Source: Limnephilus marmoratus
Lineage: Eukaryota > Arthropoda > Insecta > Trichoptera > Limnephilidae
NCBI GenBank assembly: GCA_917880885.1
Contig: OU862928.1
Span: 8,947,721-9,011,720, forward strand
DNA: 64,000 bases
Direction of reading: 5' to 3'
The notes beneath the pieces are model-generated. The model saw nothing but the letters and a program-made list of their open reading frames with translations, made no database searches and was not told the origin of the DNA. Within the stretch, counting starts at the first letter, position 1, and the number at the start of each line of letters is the position of its first letter. Positions 10,680-21,934 of this stretch are shown in pieces. A program made the position numbers and the translations under genes.

Positions 10680-11225
10680 ATTTACTCGAGCGCGTTTATT
10701 GTATAAAAGATCTAGGCGTACTTTTTGATTCTAAACTCCATTTCGATGCGCACATTCCGAATCTATCTTCTTCTTCACTACACACTGGTCCGTTCTCAAC
10801 TTGAATATTGCACCTCCATAAGGACACCACTTAACGGTGTCTATAAAGACAACATTGAAAGTATTCAAAAGAAATTTCAGCAATATCTCAATTACAGAAT
10901 GAGCGCACCTCAACGGGGGTACATAAATATGCTCTCGAATTATGACGTCTCCACTCTAACTAACCGGCGAACATACCTTGACCTCATGACTACATAAAAT
11001 CTGCAACAACGTTATTGACTGTCCTGACCTACTGAAACTTCAAAATACCACCCAGAGTGACAAGGCTTAACGATTTATTCCACATTAGCTGGACGCGTAC
11101 AAATGCTTATGCGAATCGTTTAATCAAAACCTCAAGGATTCTGACTTATTTTTTGATACACGCAGGACTTTTAGTAGAAAATTGAAGGCTGTTTTCCTGC
11201 AAAGTACACCAACTTAGACATACAC
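10680..11225 (+). mobile_element. LINE C-terminal fragment
   Basis: Broken frames encode a post-RT region: GVLFDSKLHFDAHI, then YTLVRSQLEYCTSIRTPLNG, NIESIQKKFQQYLNYRM and LTNRRTYLDL. The order and the LEYCS/IQKKF motifs are those of Jockey/CR1-type elements. It differs from the LINE family at 5-7 kb. Confidence 0.75.
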
Positions 11226-11780
11226 TTCTTTTATAATTTTAAGTACTCTTCTTTTTTTTAATTTCTCTCTAACATTATTTTTTATACATACCTACATATA
11301 TTTTTTTCTCTCTTACCATCAAAATATTTCCAAAAATAATTTGTTAACTTTTATTAGGATATTGCGCATTTCTCTCATCTCTATATTTATAAAATAATAT
11401 TCTTATTTATATTCCTTTAATAATATTTGTACCTATATGTTTTTATCTGCTGTAAGTCAATTCGTGAGAAATAGTTTGGATGCATGTGAGTTCTCTAGCT
11501 GTTGTTTGTATATTCTTGTTAATAGAAATCTTTACTTATCTGTATTTTCTCCTTAAAAAAAATAAAAAAAATGAAAATGATAAGTAACATTGACGTTAAA
11601 ATATTAATAGATTATACACAACACACCTCTTGAGAGGAAAGAAACTAATGTAAAGAATAAATTTCCTTTATCGCGGCTATCGGAAATTCAGCCGAAAAAA
11701 TCATAACTGCCAAACCGGCCAAGTCACATTACTGAGGAAACCACAAACCAAAGCTACCTCTATTCTTTTTTTTTTTTTTA

Positions 11781-11850
11781 CATGAATACCGCACAAAAGT
11801 CCCAACTGCTCCCGTCTGTTCCCATATTGTTGGTTATTACTTATAACCAA
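11781..11850 (-). mobile_element. SINE-2 3' end fragment
   Basis: Reverse-complemented, GGGAGCAGTTGGGACTTTTG followed by TGCGGTATTC and an A-run matches the SINE-2 tail at 22715-22740 and 62925-62950. Confidence 0.6.
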
Positions 11851-11960
11851 GAATATGGGAAATAGGCATAAACATCGCTTGGCAAACGGAGTCCAAAAAC
11901 GGTCGATTTCAAGTGCAAAAGTGTTTTTTTAATATTTGAATAATTTTATAAAAATGAAAA

Positions 11961-12410
11961 AAAAAGTAATCAAGGAAAACCTTCACATAAATATCAAAAA
12001 TCAAGAGAAACCGTCACTGAAACCGTCACAAAAATATTATCAAGGGAAACCGGCACAAAAAATATAACCAAGAGAAACCGTCACAAAAAAGGAATCAAGG
12101 GAGACCGGCACAAAAAATATAATCATGAGAAACCGTCACAAAAAATAAATTCAAGAGAAACCGTCACTAAAAGTGTAATCAAGGGAAAACGTCACAAAAA
12201 ATATAATCAAGAGAAACCGTCACAAAAAACGAATCAAGGGAAACCGGCACAAAAATATAATCAAGAGAAACCTTTAAAAAAATATATTTAAGAGAAACCG
12301 TCACAAAAATGTAATCAAGCGAAACCGTCACAAAAAAAATAATCAGGAGAAACTGTCACAAAAAATATAATCAAGAGAAACCGTCACAAAAAATGGGATC
12401 AAGAGAAATT
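11961..12410. repeat. Degenerate about 30-bp tandem repeat (GAGAAACCGTCAC unit)
   Basis: About 14-15 copies of a unit like AATCAAGAGAAACCGTCACA followed by an A-run and ATAT. Units vary between 27 and 33 bp, with GGGAAACCGGCAC variants alternating with GAGAAACCGTCAC. Confidence 0.9.
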
Positions 12411-12727
12411 GCGCGCGAATGGCCGTGAACTCATTCATAGATACTCGTAATTGAAACCATAATTTTTTTAAGTTGTTTCTTATTTCACAACAAAAGTCGA
12501 AAAAACCAAATTTTACAGGAGAGCGAAAACAAATGATTAAATGATCGATCGATTGAATCGGTCTTCGTGTGGTATAGATAACCGCAATCACTTTGTTTTT
12601 CAGAGATAAAACGTAAAATGGAAAATTTTGACTTCGACACTTTTCTATGGAATGTGCGATGTATGCGTTCTTTCTAATCAAATAATAATTTTTTTAGAAA
12701 TTAAAACCTATATATTTTTTATTTTAA

Positions 12728-12900
12728 CTAGCGACTACCCGGCGTGCGTTGCAAAGCCACTCAAAGAAAGAAAGTGTTTGTGTTTTAATTCTATTTATGG
12801 AATGCTGTTGGTTATATCACAGATCAACAATTTTATTTTAATTCCACAAAAGCAAGACTGTGAAGGAAAACTTTTAATTTAAAAAAACAATTTTATTCAA
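12728..12900 (-). mobile_element. Helitron-like 3' end
   Basis: The minus strand ends GCAACGCACGCCGGGTAGTC followed by GCTAG and T, matching the element at 8866. Only the 3' portion is recognised. Confidence 0.5.
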
Positions 12901-12934
12901 ATCATATTTTTTGGAATTAATGGTTGTAACCACG

Positions 12935-13110
12935 CAGTAGGTGGGCAAACGCATCCGCCGCCAAGACCCGGACAAACCTCACCCCATGAACCCGGGCACC
13001 CCTCGTAAGACACCAAACTTAGCGAACCTCTCGGGGTGATCTATGGCAGAGGTGTTGGTTATCCAATAAATGGTTCCCGGGGTGGTGGTACCCATACCCA
13101 CCTCCCAAAT
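12935..13110 (-). mobile_element. SINE-1 fragment
   Basis: Matches 6350-6535 closely (CCATGAACCCGGGCACC, TGGTTATCCAATAAA, CCCGCCTCCCAAATTG-type blocks). The hairpin tail is absent. Confidence 0.65.
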
Positions 13111-13476
13111 TGCATGCCTTCCATTTATATGCTTGGTGTAACTCTAAGTGACCAGCTCAGATATGGGGGCTCCATCGAAGCCAGAATTAAGTTAGCCTCT
13201 CCGAAGCAGAGCATGCTGTACAGGGCCCGCAGATACTTTAATAGTACACAACTGCTAACCCTGTACAAATCGCAATTGCATCCCACGATTGAATTTGGCA
13301 GCCACCTCTGGAGTGGAACCCCAAAAAAAATTTAAACTAATTCTTATTTTTATTGTTAAAATAACGTTTAAGGCAAGATTTTTATGCATAGCACAAAAGG
13401 TAACAATTATTATAAGCAATAATTATCAGCCTGAAACACTCATCCACATTGAAAAATCTTCCGAGAAAAGATACAT

Positions 13477-13548
13477 GACGCCAACGGGACTTGAACCCGT
13501 GTCCTTCTGATTGCCGGTCAGCTGCTCTCCCAATTGAGCTATGGCGGC
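13477..13548 (-). tRNA. tRNA-like sequence (anticodon position GGC), probably pseudogene
   Basis: Mirror copy of the sequence at 13861-13932, identical in cloverleaf layout. See that entry for the stem analysis. Confidence 0.5.
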
Positions 13549-13860
13549 TTATCTTGTACCCGCCAAATGATTCAAAATATACTACTAGTATATATTGAAT
13601 CAATAAATAAAAGATTTAAAATCTTGTCTTAAACGTTAGTTTAACAATAAAAATAATAATTACTATTTGACAAGTTTAAGTATTTCCCCAATAAATGAAG
13701 ACATAATTTGTCTCGACGCCACCTAGCGAGGGATTTAACACTAACAGTGTCTCTCTCGCAAAAATAAAGTTGGTTGTTTTCAGGTGGAAAAAATATAATA
13801 AGCAGTACTTGTTGAATGAAACACTAGTATATATTGAATCATTTGGCGGGTACAAGATAA

Positions 13861-13932
13861 GCCGCCATAGCTCAATTGGGAGAGCAGCTGACCGGCAATC
13901 AGAAGGACACGGGTTCAAGTCCCGTTGGCGTC
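13861..13932 (+). tRNA. tRNA-like sequence (anticodon position GGC), probably pseudogene
   Basis: A 72-nt cloverleaf can be drawn: acceptor GCCGCCA with TGGCGTC (one mismatch), D-arm GCTC/GAGC, T-arm ACGGG-TTCAAGT-CCCGT. The anticodon stem pairs four of five positions (one G/A mismatch at its top) around loop CCGGCAA. Anticodon GGC would read Ala codons, but loop position 33 is C where U is nearly universal. No intron or CCA is encoded. It may be a decayed tRNA or just a pol III promoter in the element. Confidence 0.5.
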
Positions 13933-14399
13933 ATGTATCTTTTCTCGGAAGATTTTTCAATGTGGATGAGTGTTTCAGGCTGATAATTATTGCTTATAAT
14001 AATAAAAAAAAACCCTCGACTCTGTGCAGAAACGGGCGGCCCGTTTGACAAATTCTCCTATTTTAACAAATTTATTTATTTATTTGTAAGTACATGTTAC
14101 ATGATTAATACATTTACTTGAGAAGATACATTAGGTCACCAAATGATTACAATCTTCAGAGTTCAGGCGTCGCGCGTCGTGTCGGGTGGGAACGCCGTTC
14201 CTACTGGTATACGAGTATCAATGGAAGATGCTCCAAGGAACTAGCGTCATCGATTCCTTCGGCACCGTTGCACAGTTAGGAAATACGCCAAACGCACGCT
14301 AAACATTTGTACATAGTTGACCCTAAAGATGACATAGGCCCCGAATGGAATTATTTTCCTTATGGCCTCCTGTGTGGAGCTAATGTAAATAAATAAAAT

Positions 14400-14681
14400 T
14401 AGGGCTGTTCCGAATATGACCGCGCGCCGTTGACTACAAAATTCAAAAATAAATACATTATTTCATACAAATATTTTATGACGTCAATTTGAAAACTACA
14501 GCTTTCCAGTATTTTTGACAAGTCGCCATTGAATTCTCCCACATAAAACTTTACGTATTTACTCACAACTAAACAATTAACCCCTCAGGTTAATTTTGTT
14601 CCCTTTTCAGAACAATTCATATATGTATCTAAAAAATCGTTGTCTCAACAGAGTTAGAAAAAGAAAACAACAGGCGTTATA
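14400..14681. repeat. Interspersed sequence flanking a mariner
   Basis: AT-rich sequence with TAACCCCTCAGG near 14580. With 15345-15800 it appears to form the repeat into which the mariner inserted; 7200-7660 is a related copy of the right part. Otherwise nothing is recognised. Confidence 0.4.
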
Positions 14682-15342
14682 TTAGGTCCTTACATATGAA
14701 ATTGGCGTTTTGCCGTACTGGCAACTTTGATCTCAAATATCTTCTCTTTGGTTAGAAATTCCAAATTCAAATTTGTACAGCTATTTACTCATGTGTTTGT
14801 GTTTCGAAAATTATAATTCTTTTTTTTTCCTTAATTGTTTTTTTTCTTTGCGTCACTTAGTTTACAAAATGGAAAACTTGAAATATCGCGTTATTTACGA
14901 GTAAGAGTTCCACCGTGGCACCAGTGCTGCAGAAACGGCTCGAAGGATTAATGATGTGTATGGCGACGGTACCGCAAAAGAAAACACAGTGCGTTTTTGG
15001 TTCCAACGTTTTCGTTCTGGAAATTTCGACCTGCAGAACAAGCCCCGTGGACGGCCGGAGACCAAAGTTGATAATGAAGAATTGAAGGCTATTGTGGAAG
15101 CGGATCCATCGCAAATCACGTTCAAGTTAGCTACAGGCTGCGGTGTTAATGATAAAACTGTTTTAATCCACTTGAAGCAAATTGGGAAGGTGGAAAAGCT
15201 TGAAAGGTGGATACCTCACGAATTGAGTGAAGCAAATCAACAAACGCGCGTTGACAGCTAGACCACACACTGCACAACAGACGGCTACCAAATTAGAGGA
15301 CCATACCTATACAAAACGCCAATTTCGTATGTAAGGACCTAA
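14682..15342 (+). mobile_element. Internally deleted mariner element
   Basis: Terminal inverted repeats of about 30 bp, starting TTAGGTCCTTACAT at both ends with one mismatch, are flanked by TA, the Tc1/mariner target. At 661 bp it is about half the usual 1.3 kb, with the 3' half of the transposase gone. Confidence 0.92.
14869..15261 (+). pseudogene. Mariner transposase, N-terminal remnant
   Basis: From the ATG at 14869 the frame gives MENLKYRVIYE then a stop, then FHRGTSAAETARRINDVYGD and VRFWFQRFRSGNFDLQNKPR-type sequence, the helix-turn-helix DNA-binding part and GRP linker of mariner transposases. The frame ends at 15261 soon after the second helix-turn-helix. The DDD catalytic domain is missing, so no activity is possible. 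Confidence 0.9.
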
Positions 15343-15344
15343 TA

Positions 15345-15800
15345 TTTAAAAGCTAACCAAAAAATAATTAAAATGTAAATCAAAGTTTCCGACCGCAATT
15401 TGAAATTTGAAAGTAAATTATGAAACTTAGGGAATTTTTTTTTATATGAAACGACAAAACAAACGAGTCGACGAAAATGTTTGTAATACATTTGCTTATA
15501 AAATATGTGTGTGTTTTTTTTCATTATCAGTCATTTTAGTTAGAAAAATTGTTTGGAGAGTCAATTTTTAAACTTTTCGAAGTTTGCATTAAAAAATTTG
15601 AGATTAAATAATTACTTGGTTATTTCTAACAATAAAATTTGAAAGCGTATACAATACATATAAACGTATATAATACCTTTCAAAAACAGTTTTCAGTTTT
15701 CGGATGCGTTCTGAATTATTTAATTTATTTGGATTTCATTTCAAAGCGGAAATATTTTGATCTTTCGACAAAATAGGCCCGAGGCATGAGGGGTTAAGAA
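15345..15800. repeat. Unclassified interspersed repeat, copy 2
   Basis: Paralogous to 7200-7660, including TGGTTATTTCTAACAATAAA and the terminal GAGGGGTTAAG. No coding capacity is recognised. Confidence 0.5.
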
Positions 15801-15961
15801 AATGTGATAACTGACCTCTGACTCCGGAGATGTACTCGGAGATTTAAAGCCGAGAAAAACCAAACAACGAACATTTTCTACACATTTGTATTGCAAATAA
15901 GTAAGTGTTTCTCGCTACAATAATTACTCTCTCCCTATTCTCTACAAGTAAAACTATCTTA

Positions 15962-16129
15962 GGGAACGTACCCATACTACGTGACACGTTTAGGGGGGGG
16001 GGGGGGTCTTCAAAATGTCACGCTCCATACAAATGAGCGGCGGGTTGCTTAGGATTTTGGTCACCGGGGGGGGGGGGGGGGGGGGTTAAAAATTGCAAAA
16101 AGTTGGTCACGTAGTATGGGTACATTCCC
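15962..16129. mobile_element. 168-bp MITE with TTA target duplication
   Basis: The inverted repeats GGGAACGTACCCATACTACG and GGGAATGTACCCATACTACG (continuing TGAC) enclose two long G-runs. TTA flanks both ends, as in PIF/Harbinger-type insertions. Superfamily assignment rests only on the TTA duplication. Confidence 0.85.
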
Positions 16130-16207
16130 TTAACTAGAAACGAAACTAAAATCACCGAATTTGAAAATATTCGCAGGTCTGCTACGCTCTTATGATATAA
16201 TAATAAT

Positions 16208-17661
16208 ATAAAATTAATATTATAAAGGTGAAAGTTTGTATGGATGTATGTTTGTTACTCTTTCACACAAAAACTACTGAATGGACTTTAAAAATTCTTT
16301 CACTAATAGAAAGCTACATTATTTGCAAGATCTATAGGCTATATATATTGGTAAGTTCTGGCGTTATGAATAATCTCTGGCGTTATGAAATTATTTATCA
16401 TACGTTTTCTGTCAATAACAAAATCGATTTATTGCAAACGTCAACCAATTGTCGCCTTAAAAACGATGTTTTTTTATTTATTTTTTAATTAGGCAATTCA
16501 CCCTAAAAAGAGTGCTTTATTGGCGTCGTACTTAATAACTATCTCTAAAAATGAATCACCGAAATGTATGTATGCGCATAAACCCAAACGACTGCACTAA
16601 ATTGGATAATTTTTTTTTTGTTCGTTATTTTGTATAAAACTACCGTTGAGTTCTGGCATTACGAAATTTGTATAAAAAAATATAAAAGGTGGCACGCGAG
16701 CAGTTTGAAAACCGAATGTATCGGGAATGAATGTGTGGAATGCGAGAGGTGAGAGGGGGGGAGTAGGGAGGGGGGGAGGGGGTGTTGGGAGGATGTTGGT
16801 GGAGGGGTATAGGGAAGGGGAGGAGGGTGGGGAGAGGGGGTTAGGGAAGGGAGAGGGGGGAAGGAAGGAAGGGGAAAGGGGAAGGATGTAGGGGGTGGTG
16901 GGAAAGGGGTTGATGGGGGGGAGTGGTGTGGGGAGAGGGAATATGGAGGGGTAGGGGGTGAGGGGAGGGGTGGGTGGAGAAAGAGGGGGAGGGGGTTGAT
17001 GGGGAGTGGAGTGGAGAGAGGGAAGGTGGAGGAGGCGGAGTGGGGTGGGAGACGGGGGATGGAAGGAAGAGGAAGGGGGAGGGGTGGAGGAAGGTGGGGG
17101 AGGTGGAGTGGGGAGGGTATGGGGTGGGGGAGGGGTGAGTGGAGAAGGAGAGGGAGGGAGAAGGGGGTTGATGGATGAGTGAGATGGAGTGGGGAGAGGG
17201 AAGGTGGAGGGGGGAGGAATGGGTTGATGGGGGGGAGTGGTGTGGGGAGAGGGAATGTGGAGGGGTAGGGGGTGAGGGGAGGGATGGCTGGAGAAAGAGG
17301 GGGAGGGGGTTGATGGGGGGGAGTGGAGTGGAGAGAGGGAAGGTGGAGGAGGCGGAGTGGGGTGGGAGACGGGGGGATGGAAGGAAGAGGAAGGGGGAGG
17401 GGTGGAGGAAGGTGGGGGAGGTGGAGTGGGGAGGGTATGGGGCGGGGGAGAGGTGAGTGGAGAAGGAGGGGGAGGGAGAAGGGGGTTGATGGATGAGTGA
17501 GATGGAGTGGGGAGAGGGAAGGTGGAGGGGGGAGGAATGGGGGGCGGGGTGGGTGAAAGGGAGAGGGGTTGATGGGGGAGTGGATTGGGGAGAGAGAAGG
17601 TGGAGGAGGCTGAGTGGGAATCCCCTAATACCATGCGAGCGAAGCCGCGGGAAAAAGCTAG
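16208..17661 (+). mobile_element. Helitron-like element expanded by a GA-rich array
   Basis: The left part has the GTGAAAGTTTGTATGGATG motif common to non-autonomous Lepidopteran elements, and the right end is GCGAAGCCGCGGGAAAAAGC then TAG and T, with a short GC-rich hairpin before CTAG. Between them lies an almost pure purine tract (16740-17620). The 5' limit is approximate. Confidence 0.6.
16740..17620. repeat. GGGGA/GGTGGA-rich polypurine minisatellite
   Basis: Nearly 900 bp of G/A with occasional T on the plus strand, built of higher-order repeats: a block at about 16895-17160 (GGGTTGATGGGG, GGAGGCGGAGTGGGG) recurs at about 17220-17480. Long frames on both strands here are low-complexity Pro/Ser or Gly/Arg artefacts. 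Confidence 0.92.
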
Positions 17662-18340
17662 TTATAAATAAAGTATTAACCGATCTCTAACGTAACTACA
17701 GGCTTAAAACCGGAAAACAGTTAAGTTTAAGAAGTTATTTGAAATAAAATGCAGCTTGCAGAAACACAAAAAAAATCGGGCAAAATATTTGTTACAGATT
17801 CCGATTTGAAAAAAAAAGCTTTTTTTCTACAGAACTAAAATTAATACCGAGGCATAGAGTTCTTTAACAAATTTCTAGAAAATATCAAAATCATTAATAA
17901 TAAATTAAAATTAATAATGAATTCAAAGACAACAAAAAAAAAACACAATACGAGTAGGTATTGAAACTTTAAAAAAAAGTACAAAATAAAGAAGGTAATT
18001 TAAAAACGACAAAATTAAATGCTACTATATTACCCTGAATCAATTAACTATGATATTTGTATTCTTAAAAATTAACGGACTCGTTGCTTTGTTTACATAC
18101 ATTATCATTCATCGTTATTATATTTGAAAACTGCCTTCACCAATTCACATAAAACCTTTCGACATCTAGGGCGATTCCGAGGCTCACGAAAAATGTTCAA
18201 TTTCTACAAGAGTAAGGTCAAATTAAACTTAGTTTGAGCTCGTGAACACGCCCATAAAACGCAAGTATGGGTTTATCTCTTCAGTGATGTAAACATGTTT
18301 AAAAAATTCACACTACTGCTTCTTGCGCACGTCAAGAGGT
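17662..18340. other. AT-rich intergenic stretch, nothing recognised
   Basis: No frames, arrays or element ends were recognised. Confidence 0.35.
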
Positions 18341-18349
18341 CAAGTCGAT

Positions 18350-18520
18350 GGGTAGATAGAGTTCGGCTGGAGAGGTCTAAAGACCTCCTTCAACCGGTCT
18401 CTTTCGAGGCAACCGCCGCCAATACCTGAACAAATATCACCCCATGAACAGGGCACCCTTGCTACATAAGTAACCAGACGTAGCGAACCATGAACGGGCC
18501 TCAAAGTATGTTCTTTGGAT
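18350..18520 (-). mobile_element. SINE-1 fragment
   Basis: Shares CACCCCATGAAC, GGGCACCCTTGCTA and AGCGAACC blocks with 6380-6450 and 12960-13030, at lower identity. Confidence 0.5.
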
Positions 18521-18974
18521 CTAGTTCAGTGAAGCTAAGCGCATTCTCTCAGTAAGGTATTATCACTCTGTTTTCACTTAAGGTTAAACGGCACTTTATA
18601 GTTTCGGTTTCACTAAATCTGCTCATCGAGAGGTCGATTGTTAAAGCTGATATTTTGGTTAGCACTTTTCATTTCAATTTTATTAAATCAGTGCATAGAG
18701 CAATGTTATAACAGCGGATTGTTTATTTGTTTTCTGAGTAAATCGCTTACCGCAGTGGAACAGGACTATTGCAGTCACCACGCGCAACATGTTAACACGC
18801 AACCAGTTTATTTTCACAACTGACCGTTGACTGAGAGCTGTTGGTACGCGAATTCTGAAAAAACGTCAACGCCGTTAATCAACGGCTAACCATTGATAAC
18901 AAGGGTTAAAAATAACGTTGTTGCTTACATTCGAACAAAATATCATTCCACAGTATTTCTTGATTTAATTGGCA

Positions 18975-19500
18975 GACTAGCGAGTTCCCGGCCTGCGTTT
19001 TTTTTATTTGTCTTTATTTGTCGTTTTGATGATTGCATAATTAGTGGAATTTTTTGACAACCATGCTAGGCACGTGCCCGTGTAATGGTGGTCGATTTAT
19101 TGCGTTGCAATGCCACAATAAAGGAATTATTTCTACCTGCGTGTCCTTTCTTATTCGTCTCGTTCCACTTTCGCCTCCCCTTCCTCTCCCGCACCCCCTT
19201 CCCCACAAGTTTTCCCACTCCGCTTTCTCCGCCTTCCCTCTCCCCACTCCCCTCTCCCGCTTCCCCGTCCCGAGAACCTCCCTCCCGCATTTCCCTCCCT
19301 CTTCCCGCGTTCCATACATTCAGTTCCGATAAATTCAGTTTTCAAACGGCTCGCGTGCCAACTATTGCAATTTTTATACATATTTTATAAGGCCAGAGCT
19401 CACCGTTATATATAGAAACCTTCGTGCACGTGCCTACAACAACTCACCATAATTTCATCGCAATCGGATGAACGGTTTAGCAATGCATTAAAAAAATTAT
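18975..19500 (-). mobile_element. Helitron-like element
   Basis: On the minus strand it ends CGCAGGCCGGGAACTCGCTA then G and T, as at 44953. The interior is pyrimidine-rich (19140-19320), and flanking sequence GCCAGAGCTCACCG matches the element at 8866. Confidence 0.55.
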
Positions 19501-19799
19501 TTACGTCCTTCTTCGGGGCTTTTACATAAGTATGAAATTTATAAATTACACTATGATTAAATACTATATATTTCTTTAAAAAAGAAATATAATAGGTATT
19601 TTGCAACGAAATGTAAAGTATTTATTGTATATAACAGAACTGCATCAGTAACAGTATTTTGTGTTTGTTTAAAAATAAATTGAAGATATCCACTGACTTG
19701 GTAAAATTATTTCCCTCCATTAATATTCTGGGCAAAGAGGAATACATATAGTAGTTACTGTACCGGACGTGATTTGACCATTAAATAATTGTATTTAAA

Positions 19800-20740
19800 A
19801 TTATAATTAATTAATAAATCAGCTGCCGGGGTCAAGTAATTCCAAAGGGATAAAAAACAAAACTTTACCCCTTCACCCCCTTTTTATTTCTCTTGTGTAC
19901 ATACCTACACACTTATTTTGTTGCAAACTCACTCTTACAAAATAAATATCAAGGAAGCGTAGCGAGTCGGACAGATGTTGCGAGATGGTAAGGACGCCCG
20001 GTGACCGCCGCCCGGCGCGTTCGAAACCTTTGCCCGGTCCCATTCCGAGATCTCAGTTCTTGGAATTAAGGGGAGACAAAAGGCTAAACACCCGCTGTTT
20101 CCCTTTGAATAGTGCCCTAAAAACGCTGGACTGATAGAGTTCCTGCATCCGTCATCTCGCACACATCTTTACCTGCCCTGCACTCCCCGATCGAACTGCA
20201 AACTTGGATTTTCTCTTCTTGCCCTGGCCGACTTGTTCACCCTTGAAGAATATTACAATTATTGTTCGAACGCCTTTTTCAAGGCGCAGGTTACCCCTCT
20301 ACTCCACTCCACCTCCCTTCTTCCCCTCGCCTTCACCCGTTTCTCCCTTTACCTACGGCAAGTTGGACTTCTTCTCTCCTCTGGCCTGCTCACCCTGAAG
20401 AACCTATACAATTTGTCGAAACGCCTTTCTCAAGGCGAAGGTACCCCTCCGCTGCGCTCTACCTACCTCCCTTCCCCTTGCCCTCGATCCGTTTCTCCCT
20501 TTCTACCTACAATTTATCCCCGTTTTCCCTCGCTTTCTCCCCATTTCTCCCTTTCTCCCTAAATTTACCCCACTTTTCCCTCTACCTACCCTTTTTCTCC
20601 CCTTTTCCCGGAGGCGTCGAAACGGCCAGCCGGTCCCCCTCCCACTACATCGTCTGTGCGGGTGGCGATTACAGTGCCAAGCGTCCCGTACAGTTACTTC
20701 CAAAATTTCTGCACTGAAATAAATCCTGACTTTTAGTATT
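19800..20740. repeat. GC-rich composite repeat, unclassified
   Basis: A moderately GC-rich island. Two imperfect direct copies of a block with TTCACCCTTGAAGAA and TTCAAGGCG lie at 20230-20340 and 20385-20480, each followed by CTCCCT-rich sequence. An AATAAA occurs at 20718. It may be part of an LTR or another long repeat; no TG...CA ends with a duplication were found. Confidence 0.4.
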
Positions 20741-21039
20741 ACGTAGTGAAATCCGGAAGCTTATCAATTCAAGCAATACCGAACTATCAACTAAATTATT
20801 TATACAGAATCATTAATTAATAAATTAATCAGTGAAAATTCTTCTATCTGGCAATTTGAGCAATATACATATCATTTAAAATAGTGTTGTAGTTGAACAT
20901 AATTGCTGGAATACCCATTTTAACAAACATACATACACGCATACATACATGCAAGCAAGCAAATATACCTTAATTTTTATAGGTATATAGATATTATGTG
21001 AACTAGTTAAAAAATTCTCATAACAGTATTACACGCTCT

Positions 21040-21390
21040 CGACTAGCGATCCGGAGGTCGCGGGTTCAAATCCCGGCGTGCGCAAATAATTTGTATTTAT
21101 TTGATTAATGTTTTCACAATTTAATCATTTAAAAACTATCTAACGTGTACGTTTCAGAGTAGAAGATACTCTCAGGATCGCCCTGGTGCATAACCACCAT
21201 TCAAAATTGAAACATTGCTTGAGAACTGTGTTTGGTGACTAGATGAATAGCCAGGTAATTTTCCAACATCCTATTTTTCATTTCTTTCCTCTCCCCACTT
21301 GAGAATCAACCCCAATTAGGGATGCAATAGTCTCATTGGCTTAAGGCGGTCGGAAGCAGTTGGGACTCTTGTACGGTATCACAAAATAAA
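21040..21390 (+). mobile_element. SINE-2 copy
   Basis: The tRNA-like head retains the B box (GCGGGTTCAAATCCCGGCGT), followed by the body with AGTAGAAGATACTCTCAGG and the GGGATGCAATAGTCTCATTG tail. It lacks the head's first half. Confidence 0.75.
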
Positions 21391-21559
21391 AATATTATCG
21401 AAGCTGTTGATCGAAATTATCAAAAATTGAAAATAAATATCTACCCCCCCTAACTTTAATGTAGTTATGGATTAATTTGTGCGTATGAGTTTTTAAAAAG
21501 TTATAATTTCTTAGAAACGTCATGTATTCATTCATCTTTTTTTAATCACACGGGATTTT

Positions 21560-21640
21560 TTTTATTTCATTTGACACAGGAGGCCTTGAGGAAAATCATT
21601 TCTCTCAGGGCCTATGTCATCTTAGGTGATAAAGTGTGGA
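21560..21640 (-). mobile_element. LINE/SINE-1 type 3' tail
   Basis: Reverse-complemented it gives the GGCCCTGAG...CTCAAGGCC hairpin and CCTGTGTCAAATG then A-run, the shared 3' end of the LINE at 57150 and SINE-1. Confidence 0.55.
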
Positions 21641-21699
21641 GGATTTTTGAAGTAAAACTTCTTTACGCACGCTCGACTTGGGGGGTAAGCTGGTGAATG

Positions 21700-21835
21700 C
21701 GTTACAAAATGTGGTGATATGTTACAAAAAGTGGTGATGTGTTACAAAAAGTGGTGATGTGTTACAAAAAGTGGTAATGTGTTACAAAAAGTGTGATGTT
21801 ATGAAAAGTGTGATGTTACAAAAAGTGTTATGCGA
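21700..21835. repeat. GTTACAAAAAGTGGTGATGT tandem repeat
   Basis: About six copies of a 20-22 bp unit, the last ones shortened. Confidence 0.88.
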
Positions 21836-21934
21836 ACCGTAATCGATGCGAACGGTGATCGATGGCGAGATCGATCGAACGGTCGGGCTTTTATGCACGC
21901 TAGACTTGGGAAGTGATAAGGATAACGATAAGGA

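Larger units (their letters stand above)
13329..14011. repeat. Composite inverted-repeat element carrying two tRNA-like sequences
   Basis: The arms at about 13415-13600 and 13806-14003 are inverted copies of one another and each holds the same tRNA-like sequence. A second, shorter inverted pair (13329-13388 with 13608-13667, core AACGTTTAAGGCAAGATTTT) is nested in the left half, so the structure is layered. It was inserted in a LINE. The centre (13670-13790) is unique. Confidence 0.75.
13120..14395 (+). mobile_element. LINE 3' region interrupted by a tRNA-bearing inverted-repeat element
   Basis: The LINE runs from YMLGVTLSDQLRYGGSIEAR to SHLWSGTP at about 13325 and resumes at about 14012 with the TLCRNGR-region codons, ending with a GGCCCCGAATGG...GGCCTCC hairpin-like tail near 14337-14372. 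In the uninterrupted copy at 57150 these two parts are contiguous. A further short foreign piece lies at about 14065-14160. It is a dead copy. Confidence 0.8.

Noticed and set aside
16597..17634. A 345-codon minus-strand frame rich in Pro and Ser
   Set aside because: It is the complement of the GA-rich array. Low-complexity translation appears in several frames and no domain is seen.
19041..19390. Several frames of 74-101 codons on both strands
   Set aside because: Same low-complexity Helitron core as at 8866; no conserved domain.
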